NCBI RefSeq assembly: GCF_003265705.1
Contig: NW_020312904.1
Span: 2,669,936-2,733,935, forward strand
Direction of reading: 5' to 3'
Source: Callorhinus ursinus
Taxonomy: Eukaryota > Chordata > Mammalia > Carnivora > Otariidae
DNA: 64,000 nucleotides
This document shows, piece after piece, positions 23,739 to 37,444 of the stretch (within the stretch, counting starts at the first letter, position 1; the number at the start of each line of letters is the position of its first letter). The translations under genes were made by a program, and so were the position numbers. Under the pieces are notes generated by a model. The model searched no databases, was not told the origin of the DNA, and saw only the letters and a program-made list of their open reading frames with translations.

Positions 23739-25944
23739 ATGCAGACCAATACGAGGCTGTGCTTTGAGGAGCTTACATTCCACAGATTCTGACGGTTACC
23801 TTAAATGATCGTGAGTGTCACTTTGGGGGTTGCAAATATATTTCAAGTGGGCAAAGACAAGGCCTCTAACAGTAAAACGTCAACCACAACCTGCCTTCCG
23901 CATGGCCTTAAGACGGGATCTGAGAGGCTCTACGCCAAGGAAGATAGAGGCGTGACTCACACTTAACAGAAAGCAGCCAAAAAGCACAGGCTGCTGAGCC
24001 GTTTTAGAACCAATCATTTGCCCCTGACAGCATTTCCCTGCTATGTAATTTGGCAATTATTTGCCTGCCAAGCTATCAGCAACTTTACCAAAAACAGAGT
24101 CAGAAACCTTGAACAACAGCGGCAAAGCTTAAGGGAGCCCCACTGCACTTGTCGGACACGCGCGGGGGGCCGGCTCCTGGCATCTTCGTTTTAATGATAA
24201 ACAGGGCCGACAAGTGCATAGAATGTACCCGACAATCAGGCAGAAACTGCCACAGTCCTGTCCAAATGAGCACCTTTTTCCAGAATCCCCAAAACCCCAG
24301 AGTCCCACTTAGGGATGCGGATGCCGTTTCTCAGCAGTTCCCTTGAGGCCCGGCAGCTCACAATGGCCCCGGAGCCCTGCACCCAGGAGCCCTGCACCCA
24401 GGAGCCGATGCTTCCCCGTAGCTGGGCGTGAACGGAACACAAAACCACCAGCACACTCACTGCATGCGCGCAGTAGGTGCTCTTCAAACACGGTTTTTAA
24501 AATAATATTAAGATCCTTCCTGTGCTGGCTTGGCCACAGAAGCACGTGCAGGCCTGAGAGCATGCAGGGTGCGGCCTCGGCCCGGACGTGAATGACACCT
24601 GCATATCACTGTCATTGGTTCGTACAGGAAGGAAAGAGCTCTGGTCCTTCCCCACCGGGCGGCACGGGGGACAAACCACCTGCTAGGAAATGCACGACTC
24701 TCTATGGTCTTTAACGATCCCTGTCGCTGTTCACTCCGTGCAGCAAGCAGGGTTCTCCAGGTGAGGGATGCAGGCCTGCTACAGGTGCTGGGGGGAAGAC
24801 ACGCTCGAGACCCAATATTCAGGTAAGCACTTGAAAACCGCTGTTCCATATGCACCTCCAACGGTCTCAACAGCAAGGACATACCCACTCAAAAGCTGAC
24901 CGTGAGTCAGTTTGTATGAGTGTGGGAAGGGGAAGTGGAGGGAGAATCCGCCTGTGAAACTCCCTGCTTTCCTCACCTGCTTCTTACACTCTCTGCCCAG
25001 TGCTCCTCCTGAGAGAAGGGGCTCCACATATCAACCAGGCCCGTGCCCGGCTTGGTGGACTCACGAACATGCACCGGGACCAAAGCAGCGAGCTCAGGTG
25101 ACAGGTGGCCAAGGCACCCACAGAGCAGGCCTGTCTCCTGGCTTTGCTACCTACCGGCCGGGTGGCTCTGCACGGAGCACTAGCCCGGGCCCCCGCTCTC
25201 TCATCTGACGGTCTGAGCCAGGCCTGCTGCACGTGGCTTTTACGGGGAGAACGAGAGAAAGGGATGTGGAGCTGCCACAGCTCTGGTGTGACCAGTCTGC
25301 CCTCATGGTGCAGTGCTGGGGGGCGGGGGAGGAGGCTACCCCAGGGTCTAACCTCCCTCCAAGCCCCCGACAGCAGGACCCCTTGCTCATCCAGCACCTC
25401 CAGCAGGCACTCACACAGGCACACACTTATTTGGTGTTATTTCCTTTATGCCACTTCACTGAAACATTAGCGACTGAGCAACACGCCTGTGTCAGACACT
25501 GATCTGCACACTGGGACCTAGAGACCAACCCCACCAAGGCCAGGCCTCTGGGAGCCTGGCTGGAGAGCGTCCAGCCCTGTCTCCAGGATGCGGCCTGTCT
25601 CCTAGGCCGGCCTCTCCCTGAGCCTCGTCTCTTCTCTCTGAAGAGCCGTCAGGAAGCACAGGGACAACAGAGGGGCAGCGGGAGCTAAGAGGAGAGAGGC
25701 TCTGGGGTCGAGCCCGGCCGGACTCGGTGGTCACAGCCATGAGCAGACAGGAGAAGGGAGGGTGGGGTTACGAGCTCAGAGCCAGGGAGCCGGTCCTCCT
25801 GCCCTGGCCCCTTGGTCTGCAGTCCTCAGTGGCCGTCAGGGCCAGCGCCACACGGGGGCAATGGCGGAGCTGGGATGCCTGCTGGCCTACCTGACAGCAA
25901 GCCTCAGTCTTCACTGCTCACCTGCCCTTCATAGGTATGGCTGC
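23739..25944. other. Intronic sequence with a 15-bp triplication, no gene seen
   Basis: Mixed composition. GGAGCCCTGCACCCA occurs twice in tandem at 24371-24400 and begins a third time. A repeat-free AT-richer stretch at 23990-24130 includes TTTGGCAATTATTTGCC. No exon or interspersed repeat was recognised. Confidence 0.42.
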
Positions 25945-26030
25945 CCCTCACCTGGGCAGATGCTCCCATCTCCACCCAACAGGGAAGGAAGCTCAGACAC
26001 GGCGAGGTAAGAGATTGTGCCCGCCCACCT
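25945..26030 (-). repeat. MIR-like SINE fragment
   Basis: CCCATCTCCACCCAACAGGG followed by AAGGAAGCTCAGACACGG resembles the antisense MIR core (cccattttacagatgaggaaactgaggctcagagagg). Short and decayed. Confidence 0.4.
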
Positions 26031-28020
26031 CTCCCAGAGGAAACGTGGCCCCACCAGACATGGACCCACATCTCTGCCCTGGCTCCCTGCACCTGGAGGA
26101 GGCAAGTGGAACCCTCTAGAAGCCTGGACAGAAGGGGGAGGGGAAGTGGGCCAGTGGCCTGAAGGGCCTCAGGGGCAGAGAGACAAGGCTGATGGACCTG
26201 CTGGCTGATGGAATCAGAACTGGGAGGGGCCAGAGAACACGGCGCGAGAGCCCCTCACTCCTCTGCCGGAGTCTACACCACACGGACAATCCGAGCTGGA
26301 ATTCACCTGCAGACTCTAAAACGACTGAACTGGACAGCCTGGGCTGGGGGCAGGGGTTGGGGCAGGGGAAGCCCGTAGACCTGGAGCAAGGGGCTGGAGA
26401 GAAGGCAGCGGTCCTCGCAGGGAAACACCCCGAGGCTGCTGTCAATGAGGAAAAGGCCAGACTGGTGTCCTTGGGAACCAGCAGCAGACAGCCAGGGCAG
26501 CGGCAAGAAGTCCAACTGGGAGCCACAGTGGTGGCTGGATGGGAGTGGGCTTTGGACTGAGGGCCTGGTGACAGAACACACAGGGCAGGAAACAGATGCC
26601 CCTAGCTTCCAGATCAGGAAGGGTGGTGGGCTCTTTCTGAAGGACACGGCTCCAGGCTCCACTGTGAAGGCAAATCACCCGCCAGCAGCCCTGTGCCTTC
26701 AAAGCCGGCTTGCACTTAACCATGTTCTCCATCCCTGGGAGCACCCAGCAGGGAAGAGTCCTTAAAGGGTGAGCTCAAGCCCCGGTACACACTGGGAGCA
26801 CACAGAGGGAAGGGATCAGTCCACACTGCCGTCAGTTCGGGCAGTGTAGACCATCACCACGTGTTCCACCAGCAACTTCTCTCAGGCCACTGCCACACGA
26901 TCAAATCCACTCCACAGATCTGAAAGCAATACTCCCGGGTGCACACAAGAAAACAACATGCACGAGCAAGCAAGGCGAGAAGCCCCCACGCCAGGGAGCC
27001 CCACGCACCTCAGGAAGAAAGGAGAGCCCCCACCCCATGACAGAGCCCACTCACTCCAGACTGTGCCCTCCTTACCAGCTCCAAGGCAAGGCTCCATTGC
27101 GGGGAGGGGGGTCACCCCTGGCTAGATGGCTCCCATCCACATTACGTGGGTAGGGGCTGACATCTAGACCAAGGGCCACCTCCTTCAACCAAGCCCACCC
27201 CCAACCCCGCTGGAGGGGACTTCTACATAGCCTCCCCACTCCACATGGCCTGGACAATTCTCCCCCAGCAACCCGGAGCACCTGCCCACCCGCTCCCACT
27301 CTCTGCCCTCTACTTTGCATGGGTGGGCCTCCCTCTGCACCCCCATACCTCCTAGCTGTGAGACCCTCCAGACCAGGAGCAGTGTGTCCCCCAGCCCCAT
27401 GACCCCAATGTTAGAATACAGTCAGGCTCCAAGTTCTTGTAGGATCGATCTTTGCCAAATGTTATGAATGTAAAATACCCCAGGAGGAGTGCCGAATCAA
27501 GTCCTTATTAGTTTATTGGAGAAAAGACAGAAAGAGGTATATTACCATAGTAACTATCGGGACCAGTTTTATCTAACCCTCTGTCCGTCTGTCCATGGCA
27601 GCATTCGTGATTGCCAGTGATGCGCGGGTGTGACCACCCTCCGAGCACCAGTCCTAGGCTGGGCCGCCAGGATGCTCAGCGTGTGGATGAAGAAAGTACT
27701 AGGTCAAGAGAAGGAGAGCGGGGTGCCCCTGGGCCAGACCTCCGCCTGCCACTGTCCTCCCTGCACACAGCACCACCCTCACCCGCCACCGCCCCTGGAG
27801 GCCCAGTGCCCGGCTCTGCTTCAGGCCGCCTGCCCTCGGCACAGGGCTGCTCAGAACTGTAGCCCGGGCCACACCCAGGCCTGAGCTTTGAGGACGTGGA
27901 GACGGATCTAGGCCAAACACACGGTCCTGTTCCCCCTTCTCACAAAGGTAAGGACAGGAAGGACGCCAGGAAAACAGCAGCACCCTGGCCCTTCCCACCC
28001 TCCGGCGCTGTGCGCACAAT
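26031..28020. other. Intronic sequence, no gene seen
   Basis: GC-rich sequence apart from an AT-richer patch at 27440-27600. No exon or named repeat was recognised. Confidence 0.45.
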
Positions 28021-28290
28021 CCCAGCCCAGCCTCCCCACGGAAGAGCGCGCCTCGGCAATCTGGGCAGGCGCCCGCCGCTGCGCAACTACTTGACTTCAA
28101 TCAGAGCCACGGCGGCTGTCTTCTGTCCTCGCATCAGTGAGGGGGGACGATGCCTGGATTCCACGGGCCTTCGAAGAAGCGTCGCCGCACGCCGGAATAG
28201 CAATGAGTGTGCTCCAGCGGCCTCCAAGAGGGCTCCCAGCCGCGCGGGCGGCGAACAGGGCGAGGCCGCGAGCAGACCCTCCAGAGCAGA
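28021..28290. promoter_or_regulatory. CpG-dense block, CpG-island-like
   Basis: I counted about 28 CpGs between 28021 and 28320, at roughly 60 percent or more GC. This is close to the number expected without CpG depletion. It includes CCGCGCGGGCGGCG, which carries a GGGCGG Sp1-type core. Such density marks promoters or methylation-free regulatory regions in mammals. No matching exon or TATA box was identified, so promoter function is speculative. Confidence 0.4.
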
Positions 28291-28707
28291 TGCCAAGAGG
28301 CAGATCTACAGAACATAAATAATGCAGCGGGGGGAGCTCGGCGCACAGGGAAGGCAGCTGGGAGCGGACGTGGACGGTGGGAGGAATGCCACAGAGAACA
28401 CTGGCATCCCTGTGACTCGGGTGGTGTTCCCAGGAAGAAGTGAGTCTGAGGGCAGCTGCTCACTGCCCACCAGCTCTGCTCGTGGGAGGCCCTGCAGACC
28501 CACGTGGGCATGAGGCTCTCCCCTGCAAGCGGCGCCCATGTCATGGCCGGAAGACTCCCCACTCCCGCCCGCGTCTCCCCACCGCTCCCCTCAGGCCGTG
28601 GCACGAAAACCCAGGGCTGGAGCTTGGGAACCAGGCGTTGCTCAGAGTGTCTCAGCAGAGGTGGCCGCTGCCCAAGAGCCTCGGCGCACACACCAGTGTT
28701 CTCGCTC
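28291..28707. other. Intronic GC-rich sequence, no gene seen
   Basis: No exon or repeat was recognised to the right of the CpG-dense block; frames on both strands overlap. Confidence 0.4.
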
Positions 28708-28775
28708 CTAAGCCGGACAACCACAGACAAGTCAGGGTCTCTCTGAGCCTCAGTTTAACTTCCGTGACACGGCCG
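28708..28775 (+). repeat. MIR SINE fragment
   Basis: GGACAACCACAGACAAGTCA followed by GGGTCTCTCTGAGCCTCAGT matches the MIR core (gacaagtcacttaacctctctgagcctcagtttcc). A motif at 28964-28999 (GTGCCTGGAGCGCGGACCAC, then TCAGTAAATGCCAGC) resembles the 3' end of MIR or L2 and may be the remainder. Confidence 0.65.
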
Positions 28776-31700
28776 AATGGCCGTCCTGCAGGAACACCTG
28801 CCGCATATGGACAGCTTGCGTCCCGGGTACGTGTGGCTCAGCTCACCCTTCCGTCTGTCAGGACAGCCCGCGATGTGGCCCGGAGCCTCTGTCTGGGTGT
28901 CCCCGGGAGGTGAATGCACTAGCACACAGGCGAGCACAGGAGGGGATGCACAGGAAAGCCCCCCGTGCCTGGAGCGCGGACCACTCAGTAAATGCCAGCA
29001 AAGGTCATGCTGCCTGCTGATTTAGCCGGATGCATGTACTGTTCCCCAGCCAGGGACTAGCTTGATGAGACGTCATGAATTCACCCCAAACCAGACTCCC
29101 CGCCTTCCCTTTGCACAGAGGTGTCCCCCTCACTGGGGTCTCTTGGCTCTCTGCTCTCCTGGTCCCCAACAGCGAGGACAAGAGGCACTGGATGCTGCCT
29201 ACAGGGCCCCTCCTGAGCCCCGCCCCACTCACTGGCCCAGAGGGCCACCTGCTAAGGGGGCGGGGCTGGGACCAGCCTCCACCATCAGAGAACGCGGTCT
29301 CATTCTAATCCCGTGAAGCGAACCCTTCCTTCACGCCCTCCCACCTCCCGCTCCGGAGGGCCCCAGGGCCCGCCCATCCCCCACCAGTGGTGCACCCACG
29401 CGCACGCACACGCACAGCACCCCGGCCAGCAGCAAGGGGCAGCAGGTCAACAGGCCTCCTACTTGGGAGAGCACAGCTGAATCACTGGCCCCACCTCTGA
29501 GCTCATGAACGATTTAATATTACCTAATGGACCCAGGTATTCAAGATGAATGCAAACTGCTCAAAATAAATGTTCATAAAAACAAGTTATCACATTAAAA
29601 GCATCCCACTCTAACTCCAGATTTGGCCCCCAGGGCATTTGAGACTCTAAATGAGGACTCCGAGTGTGCTTGCAAAGGCTCACGGTAACAAAGTGACATG
29701 CGGCCTGCTGGGACACCGTTCTGGGGTCAAGGGGACCCAGGGGGCCCTGGGGAGAGCCCACTGCTGCATGAGGAGGGCCCCGCCAGTTCATGCTCATCGA
29801 AGCCATGGAACCAAGCGCTGTGTGCTGCACGTTGGCCCTCAGAAGAGCAGCTCCGCCTGTGGCCACGGTAGCCCCAGACCATGTGTAAGCTGAAGCCTGG
29901 GTGTGTGCAGTCCCAGGCAGCCCGGACGAAGTGCAGAAGCAAGCCTCATTCTGGAACACACTCCTCCCCTTCTCTCCCAACACAGAGCAAGAGAAGGATC
30001 GGGATTAGGAGGAAAGGCAAGAGGCACGGGGGCCAGGAAATCAACCAACCAATCCACCGTACCACCTCCTCTGTTGGCCAGAGGCCATCCAGTGTCCCCG
30101 CCCTGTGCTCACCAGGCCCCTCCCGCATCAGAGGGGTGTGGGCCAAGAAAGAATTCACTGAAAACTTAAGCAAGCAGGCATTTACTTGGGTTATCAGAGC
30201 TGGGATTCATGGAGAACCTGGCCCATGCCCCAAAGAGGACGAGGGTGCGGGGTCATAAAGGCGAGGGGTCACAGTGTCCCCCTTACGTCCTCCACACAAA
30301 ACAGGGACTGAAACTAGGTTACCTGGGATTAGTGGGGTCGACAGGCAACTGAGGGACCGATGCTGTTACACAGGACTGGCTCCTCTGGAAGTGTAGACCA
30401 CGGACGATCTGGTCGCCGTGGCAAGGACAGAGTCCAGGCCCACAGCCAGCAGCTGGCTGACAAGTTCAGAAAGTCCCTGTTCCTCTGATGAGGACGTGCA
30501 TGAATTCCTCCTCCCTATGCCTTCCAGCCCTACTTTAGAAGAGACTCCCCTGGCTGGGCTCGCCTGGTCCATCGTCAAGTGCAACCTCCTTTTCCAGGAT
30601 CTGCTCCCCTGCGGCCAAGCACAGTGCCAGGCCCCTGGCATGGGCCCCTGAACACACCAGGTGAGCCTGCATGGGAGCCTCCACACTGGCAGGGGAAGGT
30701 AAGCCTCTCGGATAAAAAAGGAAATAACGCTCTGGATCCCAGCTCCCCTCAACCACACCCATAGGGAGGGTGGCTCTGGGCAGGGAGCACAGAACCGGGT
30801 CAGCATCGACGGAGGTCCAGGGGAGACAGCGGGGAAAGCTAAGGACCACAGTCTCCAAACCTAAAATGGTTTTCAAGGCCTGAAAGAGAATGTTCTCCAA
30901 ATGTGTGCATCTGGAAATACGAAAAAAGTGACAAAGATTTAAAACTGGAATCATCTGAAATTACACAATAACCTAGCACCTCCCAGGATAAAATATAATT
31001 CTATGGGACTCTGCTCTAGTCTGGAAGATGCAGGCTTATAGATTACAACTGAGCAAGATCACTGGGCTTTTCTGCTGAGGCCAAGATGGAACTCCTCTCC
31101 GCTCCCCTCACCCCGACTCTTCTGCGACAAGCCACAGCCCGGGGAGGAGGAGAGGGCCCCCACACAGACCCCCTGCCTCCCCGTACAACTTGCACCTGAC
31201 CATATCCGGGGGCAGGGGGGGCCACACACTTGCCCCGGGCCGTCCTCACCACCTCTCTCCTCGAAGGATTACCTTTCACTTCACCCCATCGATCCGGCCT
31301 CCTCTTCTTGTCACATCCCGAGCCCCCCCCCCCCACGCATCTCTCCCTGACCTTAGGAACTGTCTCTGGAGCCACTCTGTATTTTGTATATATGAGCACA
31401 CAGAGAGCAAGGAACGTGGTCTTCTCTAGGTGCCACTCACCACCTGGAACCCTACAGGTCACAGCTGAGGTTCCAGACGAACGCACGCTACAGCCACGAA
31501 TACACTCACCCGACCTCGAGAGCTTAAAAATATTCCACGGAGAAACATGGATGGATGAAGTAAAAGTGGCATAGCCAGCCACTAAATATGCACAAAACTT
31601 TAGAAATTTAACAGCAACCACCACGGAAATAAATATAGAATCAAGATCTTACCATGTATTTCTCAGTTGAATCAAGAAAAACAATGTCAGTTAAAATGCT

Positions 31701-34700
31701 GGGTGATGACAAGGGTGAAGAAAATATCCCTCTTGCTCCGGGCTGGTCCCAATGTATCTACAGTACCTTGGAAACAGTGGTACCCGTTCACCCCGTAACC
31801 CACTCCTGCAAATCTGTTTTCAGGGATGATGGAGACCGAAGCAGCTTTACGCACCACGCGACCCCAGCACAGTGGTGATCACATGACAAGACCGCCCACC
31901 ACCGTGAGGCAGACTGCAGCGCGGCCGCCGGGCAGGGCATCCCACAACCACTTACCCGGTGTCTATAAAGACCGTGAAACACCACAATGGGACAGCGTGA
32001 CGAACGCAGGGGGTGAACACGGAATGTGCCGCCGGGTCATCACGTTTAAGACGCTGCAGACAGAGTGCAACAGAAACACTAACGCTCTTCCACAGGCGCC
32101 ACTTGTGTTGGGTTGGAGATGGTGTGGGGGAGGCGTCCCCTCTCCTCTAAAGTTTCCACCACATCCTCTCCCTCCTGGGGAAATCAGAGCATGGCATTTT
32201 TGCAGCAAGTGGCGAAGGGGCCCGCTGGGACCCGAACTGGGATCCACAACCAGCACCAGCCAGGGGCACGCTGGGGCGTGGCAAGCCCAGCTCACGGCCT
32301 ATAATTCAGGTCTGCCAAGGAGCTGGGAGGTTCACACATGGAAATCTCAATCCTCACACAGTGACAGGAAGCCAGGGGCCAGCCCAGGACACAGTCCTAG
32401 TAGCACAAGGCCTGGTCCCAAAGGACCCAGGAGGGAGCCGAACCCCGCCGCAGCTCTGAGTGGTCACGACAGGTACCTGGGCAGCTGGCAGCCTTCTCCT
32501 CATGGTCATTAACAAAAGGTCACAGAAAATTGGACAGGAAACCTTGAGAATACATCCCACGCTTGGGACACACCAGGCCAAGCTCCTGACAGCGATTCTT
32601 AGGTTGACTTTTGCTTTTTGAATTTCTTCCAGAGCACGTAAAAAGGAAGGTAATTACCGGAGATGCTGGACCTCAAAAGAAGAGTCTATAAATCCAGAAC
32701 ACACGTGGACAAGAGGGGCACCCCTGCACGGACAGCTCTGACAGCAGGAGCTCTCTGCACCCCAGCACAGGGTGTCCCCACCTGCGACTGCTTCTTAGTA
32801 AGGACCAGCAGGTGCCACCCCCGCACTGGAGGCACTAAACTGCCCCCATCCCACCCCATCCAGGGCATTCCTAGGTTGGGGGTACAGACCACAATTTTAG
32901 TCCCGTGTCCCCGTGCATGTGAGGGGTGCTGCAGGGGCATGGAGTCAGGACACAAGCCAGAAGAGAGAGGCAGGGGTGGAGGGAGGTGTCCCAGTGCCTG
33001 CCTCTGCCTGCCCCCATCATGAATGTCCACCATGCCAAGTCTACCAGCCCTTTGCTCTTTACACTTTGCCCTCTGCCTGGTAAGGAGGCCTCTGTAACCA
33101 AGGGCACAGCCACTGAGGCACGACCTCAGCAAGAGGCAGAGTAACCGGACGTGCTTGGGAACAAGTCCAGGCCCAGGCCCCTCGCTGGTCCCACTGTAGG
33201 ACGCCCACCTTGGTAGCACAGAAGGGCCAGGTCCTTATCTGTGCCGTAACTGAGGGCCAGCAGAGAGCCAGCACCACCCCCGCCCCCCAAGATCATGACG
33301 ACATCTGTCCTTGTCCAGGGCAACACTGCTCCGGTCTAGGCTGACCTCAGGAAGTGCTCACCAATAAAACGGGCTTCCCTGTGCACCTACCCTCGGGGAG
33401 ACAGCCCCCAGACGAACCATTCCTGTCAGGGCAGCTTGGGAGAGACTCCGGGGGGACCTCCTCTCACTGTTTTCTTGTTCTTTCTTTCTTCCTTTGGGCT
33501 GACAACAGTCCTTTCGTATAAGGGACCAATGAACGAGTCCTTCCTTCTGCCTTCAACCCACTTCCACGGAGGAAGCCCAGCTAGCACCCCACCACCTGGT
33601 GAATGCCACCGTGGCCACCAGGCTGGAACGAAGCCCAGGGTTCTGGACAGAAGTCTTCCTGGGGGCAAGTGAACAAAGGGAATCAGCAGATTTTGCAGTA
33701 AAGGGTGGGCAGAGCTGAGGCAAGGCATGGCCCAGGGAACCCACCCCACGACCCCGCAGAGCTGATGACCAGCCGGCGGAACAGCCTCCTCCCTCACGTG
33801 CCCTTCTTCTAGAGCCCCAACTCTGAGAGAGACTGTAACGACCCAGCCAACATGATGTCCCCACTCCACATCCTACAAACAGGATGGTCTGCAAACCTCC
33901 AGCCGGCTCAGCAGACGGGCCTCCCAAGCGTCTGTCCCACAGTCCTGTGAACAGTGCCAGCACTGCGTCTCCTCACCGTGTGGCCACTCACCTCGGTCCC
34001 TGCCCTGCCTCCGGCCTTCCTCCCTCCGCTCTCCCGGCCGAGCTCCCCCTGGGCCCCGGAGGCAGGCACCGTCTGCATTCGCTCCCTCGGTACCGATCAC
34101 ACGCCCCGCACAAACGACCACTGCAGCCCTGGGGACGGTGACGTGCTGCGCTGGTGACAAGCATACTGTGTGTCTCTAACACATCACATTCACTGCAGAG
34201 CGGGCTGCGCACTGAGCAAGCGCAGGCCTGGCCTTGTGTGCACGTACGGAGCAGCCCCCCACCCTGCCCAGGGCTGGGGGGCCTGACCCCCGCCGTCCTC
34301 GCCAGCCACCCCAGGAGCACACGGCCCTCCCTCACGCGGCAGATGATGCCAGGTCTCCCGTGGGTGTCCTCTAACAGCCCCTGGTTTTCTTGAACCTTCT
34401 GTCCAGAGGCCTAAAGAACTTAGACAGGCTGCTTAAGGTCACACTGAAGATAAAATATTCATGAATATATCACCTCAGAGCTCAGTAAAGCCATGACGAG
34501 CCATTACCCGCGGTGTGACCTTGTGTGAGGCCTCCAGCTTTGTCACTCAGACTCCCAGCCAGGGGCTCCAGCAGCCCAGCTGTGGGGATGTGCAGACCCA
34601 GCTCAGGGCTGCGGGGCCCTGGCCACTGCTCTCTGGCTCTCTGGCTCCTCGTGAACTAGAACTTGGGACAAGGCCGGGGTACCCGTGCCTATGACGGCCT

Positions 34701-36628
34701 CGGCTCCAGCAGGAAGACACTGATTATTAAGCCCCGTTATTTCTACCCACGTATTCTAGTTCCTCCTCCAGAGCCACAAAGACCAAGTCCGATGCCAATA
34801 CCAGGCCCGGCCCCTGGACACAGGCAGCATTGTGTCCCCAGGTGTCTCTCCCCAGCTTGCCTCCTCCCTCCTCACTCTTCACGGGAGGTGGGAGCACCCT
34901 CCCCGCTGGTCTGTGTGATGGATTCATGCAACAGGCATTCCTGGTCACCCCCGTGTGCATCCCAACCGGACACTCAGGAACTAAGGGGTCTGTCCCAAGG
35001 ACTCCACAGCCTGCCAGGACCCAGGGGTCCATGGTCCCCCAGGAAGAAGTGACAGGACGTGCAGAGCCGGGGCAAAGATGGAGTTGCACGGTGCTCAGTG
35101 AGCCGCCATCCCCTTCGTGGCTCAGAAGGAGCTGGGGCCTCTCAGATGTCAGAGAATCTGCTGACACCTGGGGACTCTGGAGAGGACACACCACTGCTGA
35201 CTTCCACGGTGTCACGCAAAGCCCCTGGTTGGTTCTCAAACTTGCGGGTCCCGGCTCTCCCAGCCCACAGCATGCACTCTGCCCCCCCGGGCCAGTTCTC
35301 ACCAGGAACTGTCCCTCATCCCAGCTCCAGGCCCGAATGTCATTTTGCAAGAGCTCTTTCCGGCAGTGAACGACTGACCGTCCACAGGAGCTGCCCTGTC
35401 TGGCCTGTTGCTGGGCAGATGCACTGGACAGTCCCTCCTCACTTAACTTCCCAGAAATAAAGATTTTATCTGTTACCAATTTAGAACTCAGAGACTAAAA
35501 TGTCAAGCAACTTTCTCTTCTTGCTCCAAGGACAACTCAGAATTTTACCTACAAAAGCAGGAGATTACTGCCCGTCAGCGACTGCGTAGAAGCTGACAGG
35601 TGTCCCAAGCCCCCATCCAGAACGTCACTTGTCCCCAGGAAGCACCTGGACCAGACTGGGCCCCACACACCTGGCCAACTGTGCTGCAACAAACCAGGCC
35701 TGCAGAGGGAAGGCGTCTTCCCATTAGGGTCCAAGCCCTGAATAAGCTCTGATAAAACCCAACCTGATTGAAATATGAATGAAAGTCTTAGAGTTGGTAA
35801 GGACATTCTAGATACTTCTTTAAATACTACTTCTAAATCCCCAGGACACTGACTTTATTACCACTCTGAAAGAGTGGAGACCTCCCTGCAAAGTTATCAG
35901 CAGTGAGCACAGTCTTGCTGAATATTCTCATTTCTAAATCCTTGCCCAGCTGACAGTGATCTATGCCTGCTCCCGTAGGAGGGCAGACATGAAAAGCTTA
36001 CCACCTCAAATCTTAATGGGCTTATGAAAAAGTATGTTGTAAGGAGACCTGCTTCTCCAGTTTTATTAGATTAACCCAATCCATCAGCTTCAACACCACC
36101 TGATTCACGGCGAATAGGCGCTGTGGCACCCTGAGGGTTCGGGAGCGCCGCATGGCTGTCACCTGCCCCCCGAGCAGAGCTCCCACAGGCGCCGCACTGA
36201 GAGGGTGCTCTCCACCCCACCCAGGGTGGCCAGTGACATTCCTGCAGTTACAGCGCAGCCAGCAGGGGAGCTGGGAGAAGAGATCCAGAAGGACCCCTGG
36301 GACAAAGGATGGAAGCCGTGGGGGCAACCCAGGGCAGGATTTACATTCGGCACCAATCACTAAGGCAGGCAGAACCTGCATAAGCCCGCATAAGCGCAGA
36401 GCCCGCACCAGCCCTCACACACCTGGCCCTCTGCCGGCCCCCCAGGGAGCCAACCGCTCAGTTGGGCCACCCCGCCCACCCACCAGCTCCTCCCTCTGGG
36501 CCTCTGGGCTTCACTAATCCAGCCTACCACCCCGTGGGAGCAAGCTCGGGGGCCCACGAGGACGACTGACAAGGTCTGTGTGCCAGGCCAGCACCCCCAA
36601 CTCAGGACTTCCCGCAGGGGGGAAGGAT
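28776..36628. other. Intronic unique sequence, no gene seen
   Basis: Nearly 8 kb without a recognised exon. Mostly GC-rich, with AT-richer patches at 30880-31000 and 31560-31700. A C12 tract lies at 31323-31334. Frames such as 34727-35479 minus (250 residues) and 31826-32512 plus have no family similarity. A weak MIR-like stretch occurs near 34500-34570. Confidence 0.45.
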
Positions 36629-36738
36629 CCAGCATCTTCTCACCAGCTCCACGGCGACTATTTGTGACCAAGCCATGGCTGTCCCCTGCCTGGAGCGTGG
36701 CAACAGCCTCGGAGCCCTTCCTCTACATGCCAGGTCCT
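36629..36738. repeat. Local duplication, copy A (110 bp)
   Basis: Aligned gaplessly with copy B at 37445-37554, with 14 mismatches by eye (about 87 percent identity). Both copies start CCAGCATCTTCTC, share ATTTGTGACCAAGCCA and GGCTGTCCCCTGCCTGGAG, and end ACATGCCAGGTCCT. Parts resemble an ancient interspersed repeat, but identity between the copies is higher than expected for two independent ancient insertions. Confidence 0.92.
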
Positions 36739-37074
36739 CACAGGCGAGCCTGGAGGTCTGGCCACGGCAACAGGCCCCCGTCACAGGCAGGCCTGGATGA
36801 CTGGCCATGGTAGCCAGCAGCAAGCTCTTGTACAGGCAGGAGCCCCAAACCCGTAGAAGCTAGGTCACCCTCTGGAAATACAGCTGGGAGACCCAGCCTG
36901 GTAGATGAGACCGTGGACCTGGACCTGCCCCCCACCAGCCAGGCCACCCACTGCCCACGGCCTCCGCTCTGCCCCGGCGCCCAGACACACTGACGCAGCC
37001 ATGCCCACACCTCCCACAGAGCGGGCTGTGCCCACCTGCCTCTTCAGCCTCCAAACCACACTCCTTCTCTCGGC
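36739..37074. other. Intronic GC-rich sequence between duplication and L2
   Basis: Includes two imperfect neighbouring pieces, CTGGCCACGGCAACAGGC and CTGGCCATGGTAGCCAGC, that look like a further decayed small repeat. No exon was recognised. Confidence 0.4.
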
Positions 37075-37215
37075 AAGCACTTCCTGGCATCTGGCTCTGG
37101 CCCAGGGCTGTCCTCAGCTCAAGGTCCCGCTGAAATGTCCCCTGGGAAGCCTCCTCAACACCCCTGGACAGAGTGAGATGCCCCAAGTCCCCTATCTCGT
37201 CACCTCGGGCGCCTC
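37075..37215 (+). repeat. L2 LINE 3'-end fragment
   Basis: GTCCTCAGCTCAAGGTCCCG, then AAATGTCCCCTGGGAAGCCT matches the L2 3' region (ctcagctcaaatgtcacctcctctgggaagccttccctg). Non-coding fossil. Confidence 0.7.
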
Positions 37216-37444
37216 CTATAACAGCCACATGTCCACCTCCCACGCCAGGCAGTGGACGCCTCGGGGCAGGGATGCCACCTCGGGCATCTCGAGGGAGCCG
37301 AGGCGTATGTCGCGTCCCACAGAGACCAGGGATCACACGGTAGATGGTAGACGAGTAGGTGGACGACGGATGGATACAGGTGATCCCCAGATACATACCC
37401 TTGGCATCAGGTACAATCACACACACTGCCTGGTTATTGCAAAC

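Noticed and set aside
34727..35479. 250-residue minus frame
   Set aside because: No recognisable domain, competing frames on the plus strand.
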